DNA of 64,000 nucleotides from Pantoea piersonii (lineage in GTDB: Bacteria > Pseudomonadota > Gammaproteobacteria > Enterobacterales > Enterobacteriaceae). The first letter of the stretch is position 1. Every line of letters begins with the position of its first letter. The stretch lies in NCBI RefSeq assembly GCF_003612015.1, contig NZ_RARB01000001.1, positions 124,001 through 188,000 of the forward strand, read 5' to 3'. The notes beneath the pieces were generated by a model, which saw only the letters and a list, made by a program, of their open reading frames with translations, did no database searches and had not been told where the DNA came from. The translations under genes and the position numbers were made by a program. This document shows, in pieces, positions 1 through 7,863 of this stretch.

Positions 1-343
1 TTTTGCCGACGGCAGTAACCTGAATGGCGGCGATGCGGTTCATTGCGGTATTGGTGCGCTGGGTCGCTTCATCAAGCTGGCCGTAGCGTTTGACGTTTCT
101 GTCCGGATGCGGGGTGTCGATGACCAGCCCGCGCAGGTACTTAATCTGATCGTTGACGCCGTCACGCACGTCAAAGGCGAGACGCACTTTGACGTAGCGG
201 TCGTCAACGATAGCGGAAATGCCGCTGTTAATGCTCTGGATTTTGCTGACGGTTGTTATCCCAATGATCACCATCAACACCACCACAATGCCGAAGGCGA
301 CGCCAAGCCGGACGCCGACCTTCATATTTTTTAAACTCCACAT
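1..343 (-). CDS. methyl-accepting chemotaxis protein, N-terminal part (cut by window edge)
   Basis: Only the first ~114 residues are present; the gene runs off the left edge. The protein starts MWSLKNMKVGVRLG, followed by a hydrophobic segment (about residues 12-30, GVAFGIVVVLMVIIGITT). A periplasmic helical region follows (SKIQSINSGISAIVDDRY, later YLRGLVIDTPHPDRN). This is the standard start of a transmembrane chemoreceptor with a four-helix-bundle sensor: short cytoplasmic tail, TM1, ligand domain. The HAMP and signalling domains lie outside the window. The ATG is preceded by GGGGAGA at SD distance. A sigma-28 promoter lies about 130 bp upstream and cheV follows on the same strand, consistent with a motility gene. 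The ligand cannot be inferred. Confidence 0.85.
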   Translation of the reverse strand, partial: MWSLKNMKVGVRLGVAFGIVVVLMVIIGITTVSKIQSINSGISAIVDDRYVKVRLAFDVRDGVNDQIKYLRGLVIDTPHPDRNVKRYGQLDEATQRTNTAMNRIAAIQVTAVGK

Positions 344-473
344 CTCTGTTCTCCCCGCGATTACATAAAATGTTCTGCTTCAATAGTTAAGTTTTTAACG
401 CCTGTGTGTGACCAGTCTGCGCCGGACTCCCAGGCCGCACGATAACGGCTAAGAATGAGAGCTGGCGCACAGG

Positions 474-500
474 TTATCGGATGTTTTTGTTTTGACTTTA
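474..500 (-). promoter_or_regulatory. sigma-28 (FliA) promoter of the chemoreceptor gene
   Basis: On the minus strand TAAAGTCA, 11 bases, then TCCGATAA. The FliA consensus is TAAAGTTT-N11-GCCGATAA. Both boxes match 6-7 of 8 with exact spacing. The predicted start is near 467, giving a ~120-nt leader to the ATG at 343. Confidence 0.75.
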
Positions 501-697
501 ATTTTTTCCGAGCGTTTTCTGGCCGGCGTAGCGGCATAAAGGACGCGCCGGGCGCTTATCATTAGCGGCGGAGAGGATCAGAAGACCTTAGCGAGCTATC
601 AGATTAATCAGACTAAGCAGTTGAATCTGGTCCGTTAAGCAGCAGGCGAGCAAGGGCAGGCGCTGATGAGGCCATCAGAGCGAAAGCAGGGGGGAAG

Positions 698-737
698 CGA
701 AACAGAAAAGGAACACGCGACGGGGCGTCGCGTGTTC
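698..737 (-). terminator. rho-independent terminator of cheV
   Basis: An 11-bp perfect stem (GAACACGCGAC / GTCGCGTGTTC, 711-721 and 727-737) with a 5-nt loop begins 8 nt past the cheV stop codon. On the minus strand it is followed by the T-rich CTTTTCTGTTTC. Confidence 0.75.
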
Positions 738-745
738 AGCGAGCA

Positions 746-1708
746 TCAGGGCGCTTTTTCCAGCACGCTGTGGATCACGGAGGAGAGTTCATTAATTTCG
801 AATTTCGCGACGTAGCCGTCCGCGCCGACTTTACGCACATGGTCTTCGTTGGCGCTGCCGGAGAGCGAAGAGTGGATCACGACCGGAATGCGCTTCAGCG
901 CCTCTTCGCGCTTGATATTGCGCGTCAGGGTAAAGCCATCCATCTCCGGCATTTCGAGATCGGTCAGCACCAGCGCAATTTTGTCGTGAATCGACTCGCC
1001 CGCCGCCTGCGCCGCTTCGGTCATCTCTTTGATCTTCAGCCAGGCTTCAAGTCCGGTGTTATGCATCAGCGCCGGAATGCCCATGCTTTTCAGGCCCTGC
1101 TCCAGCAGCTGACGCGCCACTTTCGAGTCCTCAGCCACAATAGCCACCGCGCCCGGCTTGATCTTAAAGCTGCGCACGATTTCCGGCGCCGGCTCGTCGC
1201 CGCGCACCGACGGGATCACGTCATACAGGATCTGTTCAACGTCGAGCATCATCGCCAGGTTATTGCTGCCTTTGTCATCTTCGAGGCAGGCGATACTGGT
1301 GATATTGCGGCCGCCAATGCCTTTTTCAGCGGTATGCACCTGGCTCCAGTCGAGGCGCACAATATTATCGACCGACTCTACGGCGAAGGCCTGCGTATTA
1401 CGCGCATACTCGGTAACCAGCAACAGGTTCAGGCCAGTCTCCGGCGTACAGCCTGCGACCGCTGGCAGATCAATGACCGGGATAAACTGACCGCGAATAT
1501 TGGTCATGCCCAGCAGCGGCGAACGCATGCCCGCAGCGCGGGTGATCGGCTGCATCGGCACGATTTCACGCAGTTTGAAAACGTTAATGCCGAACAGTTC
1601 GGATTTCCCTTTAGCCTGATCGGTGCCCAGGCGGAACAGCAGCAGTTCAAAGCGGTTTGATAACGCCAGATTTGCTCTTTCATCTATCTCTTTTTGAAAA
1701 TTATCCAT
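746..1708 (-). CDS. cheV: chemotaxis coupling/response-regulator protein CheV
   Basis: The 320-aa protein has a CheW-like domain (about residues 25-170; LFGINVFKLREIV, GQFIPVIDLP) followed by a receiver domain (about 190-315). In the receiver, VLTDLEMPEMDGFTL carries the phospho-acceptor Asp, with the conserved Thr/Ser and Lys regions (VIHSSLS, YVAKF). This is the CheV architecture, coupling chemoreceptors to CheA with phosphorylation-dependent adaptation. The reading frame stays open to 1900, but MDNFQKEIDERANLAL at 1708 is the typical CheV start and lies just downstream of a FliA promoter; the upstream 64 codons would cross that promoter. It shares its direction with the chemoreceptor gene, but each has its own FliA promoter. 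Confidence 0.92.
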   Translation of the reverse strand: MDNFQKEIDERANLALSNRFELLLFRLGTDQAKGKSELFGINVFKLREIVPMQPITRAAGMRSPLLGMTNIRGQFIPVIDLPAVAGCTPETGLNLLLVTEYARNTQAFAVESVDNIVRLDWSQVHTAEKGIGGRNITSIACLEDDKGSNNLAMMLDVEQILYDVIPSVRGDEPAPEIVRSFKIKPGAVAIVAEDSKVARQLLEQGLKSMGIPALMHNTGLEAWLKIKEMTEAAQAAGESIHDKIALVLTDLEMPEMDGFTLTRNIKREEALKRIPVVIHSSLSGSANEDHVRKVGADGYVAKFEINELSSVIHSVLEKAP

Positions 1709-1763
1709 CGTTGGCTCTGCCTTGCTGCCGCCTGTTGCGCGGCGATAGTGGGTGTTAAGAGCG

Positions 1764-1790
1764 TTATCGGCACGGTTCACAAAAAAGTAA
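1764..1790 (-). promoter_or_regulatory. sigma-28 (FliA) promoter of cheV
   Basis: On the minus strand TTACTTTT (1790-1783), 11 bases, then a perfect GCCGATAA (1771-1764). Transcription should start near 1757, about 49 nt before the cheV ATG. The -10 is ideal; the -35 matches 5 of 8. Confidence 0.75.
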
Positions 1791-1886
1791 GAGGCAGTGG
1801 TGAAAAATAGATCGACCAGGCGGTTAGCGATTCTTGTGCCAGGCTTAACGGGTAACAACGGAAAAATTTCACTAAAGGAGCGCACC

Positions 1887-2279
1887 ATGAAAAAAGTCAT
1901 GACGTTTACGCTGTTGGCCTTGTTGAGTTTACCGGCGCTGGCCGAGAAGGGCGGTTTTGAAGCGGGCGCGACGCCGCCGCCGCAGAAAAAGCAGGATGCA
2001 GGTTATAAAGGTTCAGAGGATACCGGCCAGACGCATATCAACCAGATCCGCGATTTCCGTCAGGACGGTTACGTCACGCTTGAGGGATATATCCTGAAGA
2101 AACTGCAGGGCGATAACTACCAGTTCCGCGACAGTACCGGCACTATCACTATTATCGCACCGCAAAAAACCTTCGGCGGCAAAACCTACAAAGCGGACGA
2201 GCAGGTGCGCGTCAGCGGCCGCGTACACGGCAAAGGTGAGAAAACGGTGCTGCAGGTTACGCAGATTGACGAGCCGTAA
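1887..2279 (+). CDS. YgiW/YdeI-family periplasmic OB-fold (BOF) stress protein
   Basis: The 130-aa protein starts MKKVMTFTLLALLSLPALAE, a clear Sec signal peptide cleaved after ALA (about residue 19). The mature part has a short Pro/Lys-rich linker, then a BOF domain (about 48-128; VTLEGYILKKLQGDNYQFRDSTGTITIIAP and VRVSGRVHGKGEKTVLQVTQID). The family (YgiW, YdeI, VisP) sits in the periplasm and is linked to peroxide, metal and peptide stress; the molecular activity is unsettled. AAAGGAG precedes the ATG at 1887, so the in-frame upstream extension to 1797 is not used. It is divergent from cheV, and the 178-bp gap holds the cheV promoter. Which paralogue it matches best cannot be told by eye. 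Confidence 0.85.
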   Translation: MKKVMTFTLLALLSLPALAEKGGFEAGATPPPQKKQDAGYKGSEDTGQTHINQIRDFRQDGYVTLEGYILKKLQGDNYQFRDSTGTITIIAPQKTFGGKTYKADEQVRVSGRVHGKGEKTVLQVTQIDEP

Positions 2280-2432
2280 CAGCCCGGAAGGCACCCTGGC
2301 GCTGCGACGTAGCCTGTCCTGGCCCGATCGCTACGTTACTCAGGGACACTTGTTCGTCCACCCCGGGTAAATCCGCACCTTATCCCTGAGGTGCGTTGCT
2401 CTTCGCGCCAGCGCGTTGCCTTGTTTTAGTCA

Positions 2433-2463
2433 ATAGCGCGGGACGTTTCGCTCCCCGCGCTAT
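2433..2463 (-). terminator. hairpin downstream of dbpA, possible terminator
   Basis: A 10-bp perfect stem (ATAGCGCGGG / CCCGCGCTAT) with an 11-nt loop begins 14 nt after the dbpA stop. No U-run follows on either strand, so intrinsic termination is doubtful. The rest of the gap back to 2280 shows no gene. Confidence 0.35.
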
Positions 2464-2476
2464 CCAGTCGCTTATT

Positions 2477-3862
2477 TCAGTCCTTCAGCAGAATCGCTCG
2501 CACGCTTTTGCCTTTCATTTTTCCCTGCTTCAGCCTGACCAGCGCGGCTTTGGCTTCGCTCGCCGCAACGGCGACGTAAGCATGGCTGGGGGTGATATCG
2601 ATTTTGCCGATCTGGTCGGCGCGAAAGCCCGCCTCGCCGGTAAGGGCGCCAAGAATATCCCCCGGACGGATCTTCGCTTTGCGGCCGCCATCAATGCAGA
2701 GCGTCATCATGGCGGCTGGCAGCGGCTGGCGCGCGCCTTTTTTCAGCGCGCTTGCCGCCACCCAGTTGAGCGGCTGCTGCAGAAAATCTTCCAGCGCGTG
2801 GGCGCGCGCCATTTCGTCCGCTGCGACAAAACTTACCGCGCTGCCTTGTTCGCCTGCGCGGCCGGTGCGGCCAATGCGGTGCACATGCACTTCCGGATCC
2901 CACGCCAGCTGGTAGTTCACCACCATCGCCAGCGCTTTAATATCCAGCCCGCGCGCCGCTACGTCGGTCGCCACCAGCACGCGCCCGCTGCCGTTAGCAA
3001 AGCGGATCAGCACCCGTTCGCGATCGCGCTGCTCCAGATCGCCATGCAGCGCCAGCGCGCTGATATCCTGCTGATTGAGCGCGGCGGCAATATCGTCGCA
3101 CTCGCGTTTGGTGTTGCAGAACACCACGCATGAGGCTGGCTGGCGCTGCGACAGCAGCGCCTGCAGCAGCGGCAACTTTTCGTTCTGGCTCGCTTCGATA
3201 AATTCCTGTTCGATGGCGGGCAGCTCGCTGACCTCTTCCGTGGCGACATGCAGCGCGTCGTCGCGCTGAAAACGCGCACTAAGCGAGGCGATGCTCTCCG
3301 GCCAGGTGGCGGAGAAGAGCAGCGTCTGGCGGCTGGCGGGCGTCAGCGCAGCCACCGCCTCCATATCATCGCGAAAGCCCATCTCCAGCATGCGATCCGC
3401 CTCGTCCAGCACCAGCGTGGCGAGCTGATCGAGCTTCAGCGTTTCGCGCTTCAGATGATCGAGAATACGGCCCGGCGTGCCGACCACGATATGTGGCGCG
3501 TGCGCCAGCGAGTCGCGCTGCGCGCTCAACGGCTGGCCGCCGCACAGGGTGAGAATTTTAATATTGCGGGTAAAGCGCGCCAGCTGGCGCAGCACGTTGC
3601 TGACCTGATCCGCCAGCTCGCGCGTCGGACAGAGGACCAGCGCCTGGGTAACGTAACGGCTACTGTCGATATGCTGCAGCAGGCCGATGCCGAACGCCGC
3701 TGTTTTGCCGCTGCCGGTTTTGGCCTGCGCCCGCACGTCGCGTCGCGCCAGAATAGCGGGTAGCGTGGCGGCCTGGATGGGCGTCATATCGGTGTAGCCC
3801 ATTTCGCCCAGGTTGGCGATCTGACTGGCGGGAAGAGCGGTAAGGGTAGAAAATGCGGTCAC
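2477..3862 (-). CDS. dbpA: ATP-dependent RNA helicase DbpA
   Basis: DEAD-box helicase of 461 aa, close to the usual ~457. Visible motifs in order: Q-motif region (MGYTDMTPIQ, 21-30), Walker A AKTGSGKT (47-54), PTREL (79-83), TPGR (129-132), DEAD (153-156), SAT (184-186), and HRIGRTGRAG in the second RecA domain. The C-terminal ~75 residues (GDILGALTGEAGFRADQIGKIDI) form the DbpA RNA-binding domain, which targets hairpin 92 of 23S rRNA during large-subunit assembly. A GTG at 3862 gives VTAFSTLTALP, matching the usual MTAFSTL start; the 24 in-frame codons upstream look non-homologous. It is isolated, with a 407-bp gap upstream. Confidence 0.95.
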   Translation of the reverse strand: MTAFSTLTALPASQIANLGEMGYTDMTPIQAATLPAILARRDVRAQAKTGSGKTAAFGIGLLQHIDSSRYVTQALVLCPTRELADQVSNVLRQLARFTRNIKILTLCGGQPLSAQRDSLAHAPHIVVGTPGRILDHLKRETLKLDQLATLVLDEADRMLEMGFRDDMEAVAALTPASRQTLLFSATWPESIASLSARFQRDDALHVATEEVSELPAIEQEFIEASQNEKLPLLQALLSQRQPASCVVFCNTKRECDDIAAALNQQDISALALHGDLEQRDRERVLIRFANGSGRVLVATDVAARGLDIKALAMVVNYQLAWDPEVHVHRIGRTGRAGEQGSAVSFVAADEMARAHALEDFLQQPLNWVAASALKKGARQPLPAAMMTLCIDGGRKAKIRPGDILGALTGEAGFRADQIGKIDITPSHAYVAVAASEAKAALVRLKQGKMKGKSVRAILLKD

Positions 3863-4269
3863 AGGCGGCCTCGGCGGCAAAAGGTGGTCGAAAAATAGCG
3901 CGGCAAGTCTGGCAGAATGCGCGTCGCGCGGCAACCAGGGAAAAGGGTAACCTGCACGAAAGCTTCGCTTCGCAGGCGTTTAGGAATAACCCGAAGATGT
4001 ATGAGAATGGATGTAATCTTTTAATGCTTCCAGGTGATGATGAACTATTTGTGCATAATTTGTTGCTTTTTAAGGCCAGTCGAAGCTTTATAAATCCCCG
4101 TTGTGAAAAGTTTAATCCTTTTTATATCAGATGATTCCTTTTTTTTAACTCCAGCAAAAGAATTAATCATTAAATAATCTCACTCACACAGCCGATAAAA
4201 TAATCACCGCAATTGCTTTATATTTAGCGCGCCATACTTCTATTACAACGACAGTTTGAGGGTTTTCCA
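3863..4269. other. 407-bp AT-rich intergenic stretch between dbpA and the AriR-like gene
   Basis: From about 3990 on this is markedly more AT-rich than the flanking genes, with T runs (4138-4146) of the kind bound by H-NS. It must contain the dbpA promoter (minus strand) and the promoter of the gene at 4270 (plus strand). A candidate FliA box is at 4171-4198. No convincing ORF is seen. Confidence 0.5.
4171..4198 (+). promoter_or_regulatory. candidate sigma-28 promoter for the AriR-like small gene
   Basis: TAAATAAT then a perfect GCCGATAA (4191-4198). The spacing from TAAA to the -10 is 16 rather than the ideal 15, so this is a weaker case than the other FliA sites in the window. A start near 4205 would give a ~65-nt leader. 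Confidence 0.4.
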
Positions 4270-4482
4270 TTGAGTAATATTGCCCAGGGATCACATGAAG
4301 ATGTGCTGAAAATCGTTGGTCGCGCAGTGCTGACGCTGCATCTCCACGGTGAAAGCTTATCTGCTGACAAGGTTGTCTCAATGATCGGCTGCTACGCCGA
4401 AAACGCGGAACAGAACCAGCAGGCGCTGTTTACGCTGGCGATGGAGATGATGACGGCTCAAAAATGGGCGAAGAGCGCCTGA
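4270..4482 (+). CDS. small AriR/YmgB-like protein, TTG start
   Basis: A 70-aa acidic helical protein. The segment VGRAVLTLHLHGESLSADKVVSMI resembles the AriR/YmgB pattern (xGxAVxxLxLxGxxxxxxxxxSxI), a small dimeric fold tied to biofilm and acid-resistance control in E. coli. The assignment is by eye and tentative. No ATG is available in frame before residue 42, so translation must start at TTG 4270, preceded by GAGGG at 4258-4262. A strong terminator follows at 4504. A possible FliA promoter lies upstream, and a second AriR-like gene is at 12326-12574. Confidence 0.55.
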   Translation: MSNIAQGSHEDVLKIVGRAVLTLHLHGESLSADKVVSMIGCYAENAEQNQQALFTLAMEMMTAQKWAKSA

Positions 4483-4503
4483 CAACGCCGTCCTGCTGAA
4501 CGA

Positions 4504-4527
4504 AGCCTCCATCTGGAGGCTTTTTTT
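4504..4527 (+). terminator. rho-independent terminator
   Basis: AGCCTCC-ATCT-GGAGGCT followed by seven T, 22 nt past the stop of the small AriR-like gene. It separates that gene from the LldR-controlled region. Confidence 0.85.
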
Positions 4528-4566
4528 ATGCCCGTTCGTTTCCTTATCCGCCCCAGTCTCGCCAGT

Positions 4567-4579
4567 TTGGTCCTACCAA
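4567..4579 (+). promoter_or_regulatory. LldR operator O1
   Basis: The palindrome TTGGTCCTACCAA (5-3-5) matches the TTGGT/ACCAA operator of LldR. Its centre is 127 bp from the second palindrome at 4693-4707, essentially the O1-O2 spacing of the E. coli lldPRD promoter, where LldR is thought to bridge the two sites. Confidence 0.75.
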
Positions 4580-4692
4580 TCTCATCTTACTTTTCGGGAC
4601 AAATCACAGAAGCGGAAAAATCACGGCGCAAAAGGTTGTTTCAGGTTAACAAAGAATTAACCATTTAACCCTCTATTGACCCATAGCGCCTT

Positions 4693-4707
4693 TTTGGTCC
4701 GACCAAA
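4693..4707 (+). promoter_or_regulatory. LldR operator O2
   Basis: A perfect 7-1-7 palindrome, TTTGGTCCGACCAAA, 27 bp before the lldR start codon. It is paired with O1 at 4567. In E. coli the promoter lies between the two operators just upstream of O2; no strong -35/-10 pair stands out here. Confidence 0.8.
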
Positions 4708-4734
4708 TACGCCGCGCCGCGTCTGGATAACGCC

Positions 4735-5502
4735 ATGACTGAATCCCTATCGCCGGTTACCGAGCATCTCGTCGTGCGGCTGCGACGCTATATAGAACAG
4801 CAGAAGCTGGAGCCGGGCATGAAACTCCCCGCAGAGCGTCAGCTGGCCGCCGAGCTGGGTGTGTCGCGCTCCTCGCTGCGCGAAGCGCTGCAGCGGCTGG
4901 TCAGCAGCGGCATGCTGATTAGCCGTCGCGGCGGCGGCACCTGGCTGCGCCAGCCGCTTGCCCCCTGGGCGGAGCAGCGCATCGTCGCGCCTGTACGCGC
5001 ACTGCTGCAGGACGATCCCGACTATCGCTACGACATTCTTGAAGCGCGCCATGCGATAGAGGCGAGCACCGCCTGGTATGCGGCGCAGCGCGCCACCGAG
5101 GCGGATAAAGAGCGTCTGCGGCTCGCTTTCGACGCTACGCTGAAGCTGAAAGAGAGCGACGATCCCGACCTCGCCGCGCAGGCCGACGTGCGGTTTCATC
5201 TCGCTATCGCCGAAGCGTCGCACAATGTTGTGCTGCTGCAGACCATGCGCGGTTTCTTTGAGCTGCTGCAGTCCTCGGTGCTGCAAAGCCGACAGCGTAT
5301 GTACAGCCAGCCGCCGATTTTCGCCCGCCTCACCGAACAGCATCAGCGCCTGCTCGACGCGATCCTCGCCGGAGAGGCGGAGGAGGCGCGACGGGCGGCG
5401 ATGGAACACCTCGGCTTTGTTCACGCCACCCTGAAAAGCCTGCATGAAGACGAAGCGCGCCAGGCGCGCATCACGCGTCTGCCGGGCAATAACTCTCTTT
5501 AA
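4735..5502 (+). CDS. lldR: L-lactate-responsive transcriptional regulator LldR (GntR/FadR family)
   Basis: 255 aa. The N-terminal winged helix has the GntR signature [31 protein letters not shown] (about 26-56) and wing RRGGGTWLR. The FCD ligand domain follows (about 95-235), with metal/ligand His positions in [11 protein letters not shown] and [13 protein letters not shown]. coli LldR matches closely through [20 protein letters not shown]. It represses or activates L-lactate oxidation genes in response to L-lactate. It is the first gene of the operon here, 17 bp upstream of lldD, behind two LldR operators, so autoregulation is expected. The permease gene lldP, first in the E. coli operon, is missing from this site. 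Confidence 0.93.
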   Translation: MTESLSPVTEHLVVRLRRYIEQQKLEPGMKLPAERQLAAELGVSRSSLREALQRLVSSGMLISRRGGGTWLRQPLAPWAEQRIVAPVRALLQDDPDYRYDILEARHAIEASTAWYAAQRATEADKERLRLAFDATLKLKESDDPDLAAQADVRFHLAIAEASHNVVLLQTMRGFFELLQSSVLQSRQRMYSQPPIFARLTEQHQRLLDAILAGEAEEARRAAMEHLGFVHATLKSLHEDEARQARITRLPGNNSL

Positions 5503-5519
5503 CGCAAGGAAAACGCCCT

Positions 5520-6707
5520 ATGATTATCTCCGCCGCCTCCGATTACCGCGCTGCCGCGCAGCGTATTCTGCCGCCGTTTCTCTTCCACTACATCGACGGC
5601 GGCGCCTACAGCGAGCGTACGCTGCAGCGCAACGTCGAGGATCTGGCCGACGTGGCGCTGCGTCAGCGCGTGCTGAAGAATATGTCTGAGCTGAGTCTGG
5701 AAACCCGTCTGTTCAACGAAACCCTGGCGATGCCGGTGGCGCTGGGCCCGGTAGGCCTGTGCGGCATGTACGCGCGACGCGGCGAGGTGCAGGCCGCCCG
5801 TGCCGCGGCGCTAAAAGGCATCCCCTTTACGCTGTCGACGGTTTCCGTCTGTCCGATTGAGGAGGTGGCTCCCGCTATTAACCGTCCGATGTGGTTCCAG
5901 CTTTACGTGCTGCGCGACCGCGGCTTTATGCGCAACGCGCTGGAGCGCGCCAAAGCCGCAGGCTGTTCGACGCTGGTCTTTACCGTCGATATGCCGACGC
6001 CCGGCGCGCGCTATCGTGATGCGCACTCCGGCATGAGCGGGCAGCACGCTGCCCTGCGCCGCTACTGGCAGGCGGTAACGCACCCTCAGTGGGCGTGGGA
6101 TGTTGGCCTGCACGGTCGCCCGCACGATCTCGGCAATATTTCCACCTACCTCGGCAAGCCGACCGGGCTGGAGGATTACATCGGCTGGCTGGCGAAAAAC
6201 TTCGATCCGTCGATCTCCTGGAGCGATCTGGAGTGGATCCGCGAGTTCTGGGATGGCCCGATGGTGATCAAAGGCATTCTCGATCCGGAAGACGCGCGTG
6301 ATGCGGTGCGTTTCGGCGCGGACGGCATCGTGGTGTCGAACCACGGCGGCCGCCAGCTTGACGGCGTGCTGTCGTCGGCGCGCGCGCTGCCCGCTATCGC
6401 CGATGCGGTGAAGGGCGATATCACTATTCTCGCCGACAGCGGCATTCGCAACGGGCTGGACGTGGTGCGCATGATCGCGCTCGGCGCCGACAGCGTGCTG
6501 CTGGGGCGCGCTTACCTGTATGCGCTGGCGACGCACGGCCAGCGCGGCGTGGAAAATTTACTTTCGCTGGTGGAGAAAGAGATGCGCGTGGCGATGACGC
6601 TGACCGGCGCGAAATCGATCGCCGACATCACGCGTGACGCACTGGTGGATGCCGGCGCCGCGCTCGCGAACCTGGGCGCCGCGCCGCGTCCCCGTGCCGT
6701 TAGCTGA
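5520..6707 (+). CDS. lldD: FMN-dependent L-lactate dehydrogenase LldD
   Basis: 395 aa (E. coli 396), alpha-hydroxy-acid oxidase family, a TIM barrel using FMN. It oxidises L-lactate to pyruvate and passes electrons to the quinone pool at the inner membrane. The active-site signature [11 protein letters not shown] places the catalytic His at residue 275, as in E. coli; the substrate-binding Arg is in the same motif. FMN-contacting stretches [32 protein letters not shown] and [10 protein letters not shown] are present. It follows lldR by 17 bp, with AAGGA before the ATG, so it is cotranscribed. Without a neighbouring lldP, lactate uptake must rely on a transporter encoded elsewhere. Confidence 0.95.
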   Translation: MIISAASDYRAAAQRILPPFLFHYIDGGAYSERTLQRNVEDLADVALRQRVLKNMSELSLETRLFNETLAMPVALGPVGLCGMYARRGEVQAARAAALKGIPFTLSTVSVCPIEEVAPAINRPMWFQLYVLRDRGFMRNALERAKAAGCSTLVFTVDMPTPGARYRDAHSGMSGQHAALRRYWQAVTHPQWAWDVGLHGRPHDLGNISTYLGKPTGLEDYIGWLAKNFDPSISWSDLEWIREFWDGPMVIKGILDPEDARDAVRFGADGIVVSNHGGRQLDGVLSSARALPAIADAVKGDITILADSGIRNGLDVVRMIALGADSVLLGRAYLYALATHGQRGVENLLSLVEKEMRVAMTLTGAKSIADITRDALVDAGAALANLGAAPRPRAVS

Positions 6708-6751
6708 GGCTTGTCTATACTTACTCACTCGTCACCAACCGGAGGAATGAA

Positions 6752-7180
6752 ATGACTATTCACAAGAAAGGATCGGCGCACTGGGAAGGCGATATTAAAG
6801 GGAAAGGCACCATCAGCACCGAAAGTGGCGTGCTGAGCCAGACGCCTTACGGTTTCAACACCCGCTTCGAAGGCACGAAGGGCACTAACCCGGAAGAGCT
6901 GATCGGCGCGGCGCACGCCGCCTGTTTCTCCATGGCGCTGTCGCTGATGCTGGGCAATGCAGGCCATAAGCCCGAGAGCATCGATACCACGGCTGACGTC
7001 TCGCTGGATAAAAAAGGCGAGGGTTTTGCCATCACCAAAGTCGCGCTGAACAGCACCATTCGTCTGCCTGGCATCGACAACGCGGCGTTTGATGAAATCA
7101 TTCAAAAGGCGAAAGCGGGCTGCCCGGTCTCTCAGGTGCTGAACGCTGAGATTACGCTCGACTATACCCTGAATAATTGA
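6752..7180 (+). CDS. osmC: OsmC family peroxiredoxin
   Basis: 142 aa, the length of E. coli OsmC, starting MTIHKKGSAHWEGDIKGKGTIST. Peroxidatic and resolving cysteines Cys58 (AAHAACFSMAL) and Cys124 (AKAGCPVSQ) are present, with Arg38 and Glu48/49 near the active site. The protein reduces organic hydroperoxides as a homodimer in the cytoplasm and belongs to the osmotic/RpoS stress set in E. coli. CGGAGG precedes the ATG. It lies 44 bp after lldD and could receive read-through, but no terminator or promoter was clear in that gap. A terminator hairpin follows at 7244. Confidence 0.92.
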   Translation: MTIHKKGSAHWEGDIKGKGTISTESGVLSQTPYGFNTRFEGTKGTNPEELIGAAHAACFSMALSLMLGNAGHKPESIDTTADVSLDKKGEGFAITKVALNSTIRLPGIDNAAFDEIIQKAKAGCPVSQVLNAEITLDYTLNN

Positions 7181-7243
7181 TCCAGCAGGTCGCCCTTAAC
7201 CGGCGACCACGCTATGCTGGCCCGGTTCTTATGAACCTCGATG

Positions 7244-7271
7244 GATGCGCCCAGTGGCGCATCTTTTCTTT
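7244..7271 (+). terminator. rho-independent terminator after osmC
   Basis: GATGCGCC-CAGT-GGCGCATC followed by TTTTCTTT. It ends a few bases before the ribosome site of yniD, so yniD needs its own promoter or reads through. Confidence 0.75.
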
Positions 7272-7290
7272 CTGCGGAAGGAGGGGAGGC

Positions 7291-7398
7291 GTGGCGAAAT
7301 ATCTGCCGTCAAAAAACTCCTGGAAAATGGTGCTGGTACTACTCTGTATTTGCGGCGCATTGCTGCTGATCCGCTGGGCGGCGATGATATGGGCCTGA
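7291..7398 (+). CDS. yniD: small membrane protein YniD
   Basis: 35 aa, starting at GTG 7291 behind an excellent AAGGAGG at 7278-7284. The C-terminal hydrophobic helix WKMVLVLLCICGALLLIRWAAMIW is nearly the same as E. coli YniD (WKMVVVLLAICGAMLLLRWAAMIW, from memory). The N terminus is basic (AKYLPSKNS), predicting an inner-membrane single-pass protein with N-in topology. Its function is unknown in any organism. The longer open frame from 7177 crosses the osmC terminator and is not used. The end overlaps the next small ORF by 10 nt. Confidence 0.75.
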   Translation: MAKYLPSKNSWKMVLVLLCICGALLLIRWAAMIWA

Positions 7399-7508
7399 AA
7401 ACATGGATTTGCCGCCACAAGCTGGGCGTATTAGTGATGATCGTGCTGGCGCTGGAGCTGATTCACTTTCTGATGACTTCATCCTGGCTGCCCTGGGTTT
7501 CCCGCTGA
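7389..7508 (+). CDS. possible 39-aa single-pass membrane protein overlapping yniD
   Basis: The ATG at 7389 lies inside the last codons of yniD (10-nt overlap, different frame), an arrangement that allows translational coupling. The product MGLKTWICRHKLG has a basic N terminus. It is followed by a hydrophobic helix, VLVMIVLALELIHFL, and a Trp-rich end (SSWLPWVSR). No independent Shine-Dalgarno is visible. Not recognised; it is listed because its composition looks like a real small membrane protein rather than a random frame. Confidence 0.4.
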   Translation: MGLKTWICRHKLGVLVMIVLALELIHFLMTSSWLPWVSR

Positions 7509-7514
7509 GCTGCA

Positions 7515-7754
7515 TTACACATATTCACGCTCCTCCTGCTCGCGCCGTTTAGCGCGCACGTCGCTGCGGGCGATGCGATACGCCTTGCCTGGATCGCCTG
7601 CGACAAACTCAAAGGTCGGCGAATAGTAAAACGGCAGCCAGCCGCCGTAGCCGCTTTCCCACTCCCAGCGCACCGGGCAGGGCCAGAGAATGCCGTCATA
7701 CAAAATGTAATAAACCCAGCGTCCAGTCGGACGACGGGGGCGTGGTGTTTTCAT
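7515..7754 (-). CDS. unrecognised 79-aa aromatic-rich protein
   Basis: A Trp/Tyr/Pro-rich protein starting MKTPRPRRPTGRWVYYILYDG; it continues WPCPVRWEWESGYGGWLPFYYSP and ends in a charged tail RAKRREQEEREYV. There is no signal peptide or membrane helix. The codon pattern looks like real coding DNA. The ATG at 7754 is preferred; a GTG three codons upstream (7763) is an alternative, and neither has a good ribosome site. It converges with the small membrane ORF at 7389-7508. Function unknown. Confidence 0.5.
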   Translation of the reverse strand: MKTPRPRRPTGRWVYYILYDGILWPCPVRWEWESGYGGWLPFYYSPTFEFVAGDPGKAYRIARSDVRAKRREQEEREYV

Positions 7755-7863
7755 GGGGATCACAACGATAATAGTTTAAAACAGCTTATATTTTGAACGC
7801 TGTTGCCGCTGGCTGCAACGTTAAAACTGCCTCTTTTTTATCCACCGCTATCGATGGCCTTAA

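Larger units (their letters stand above)
344..745. other. 402-bp intergenic stretch between chemoreceptor and cheV
   Basis: It holds the chemoreceptor leader and FliA promoter on its left and the cheV terminator hairpin at 698-737. No ORF with a convincing ribosome site is seen between about 500 and 698. Confidence 0.6.
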
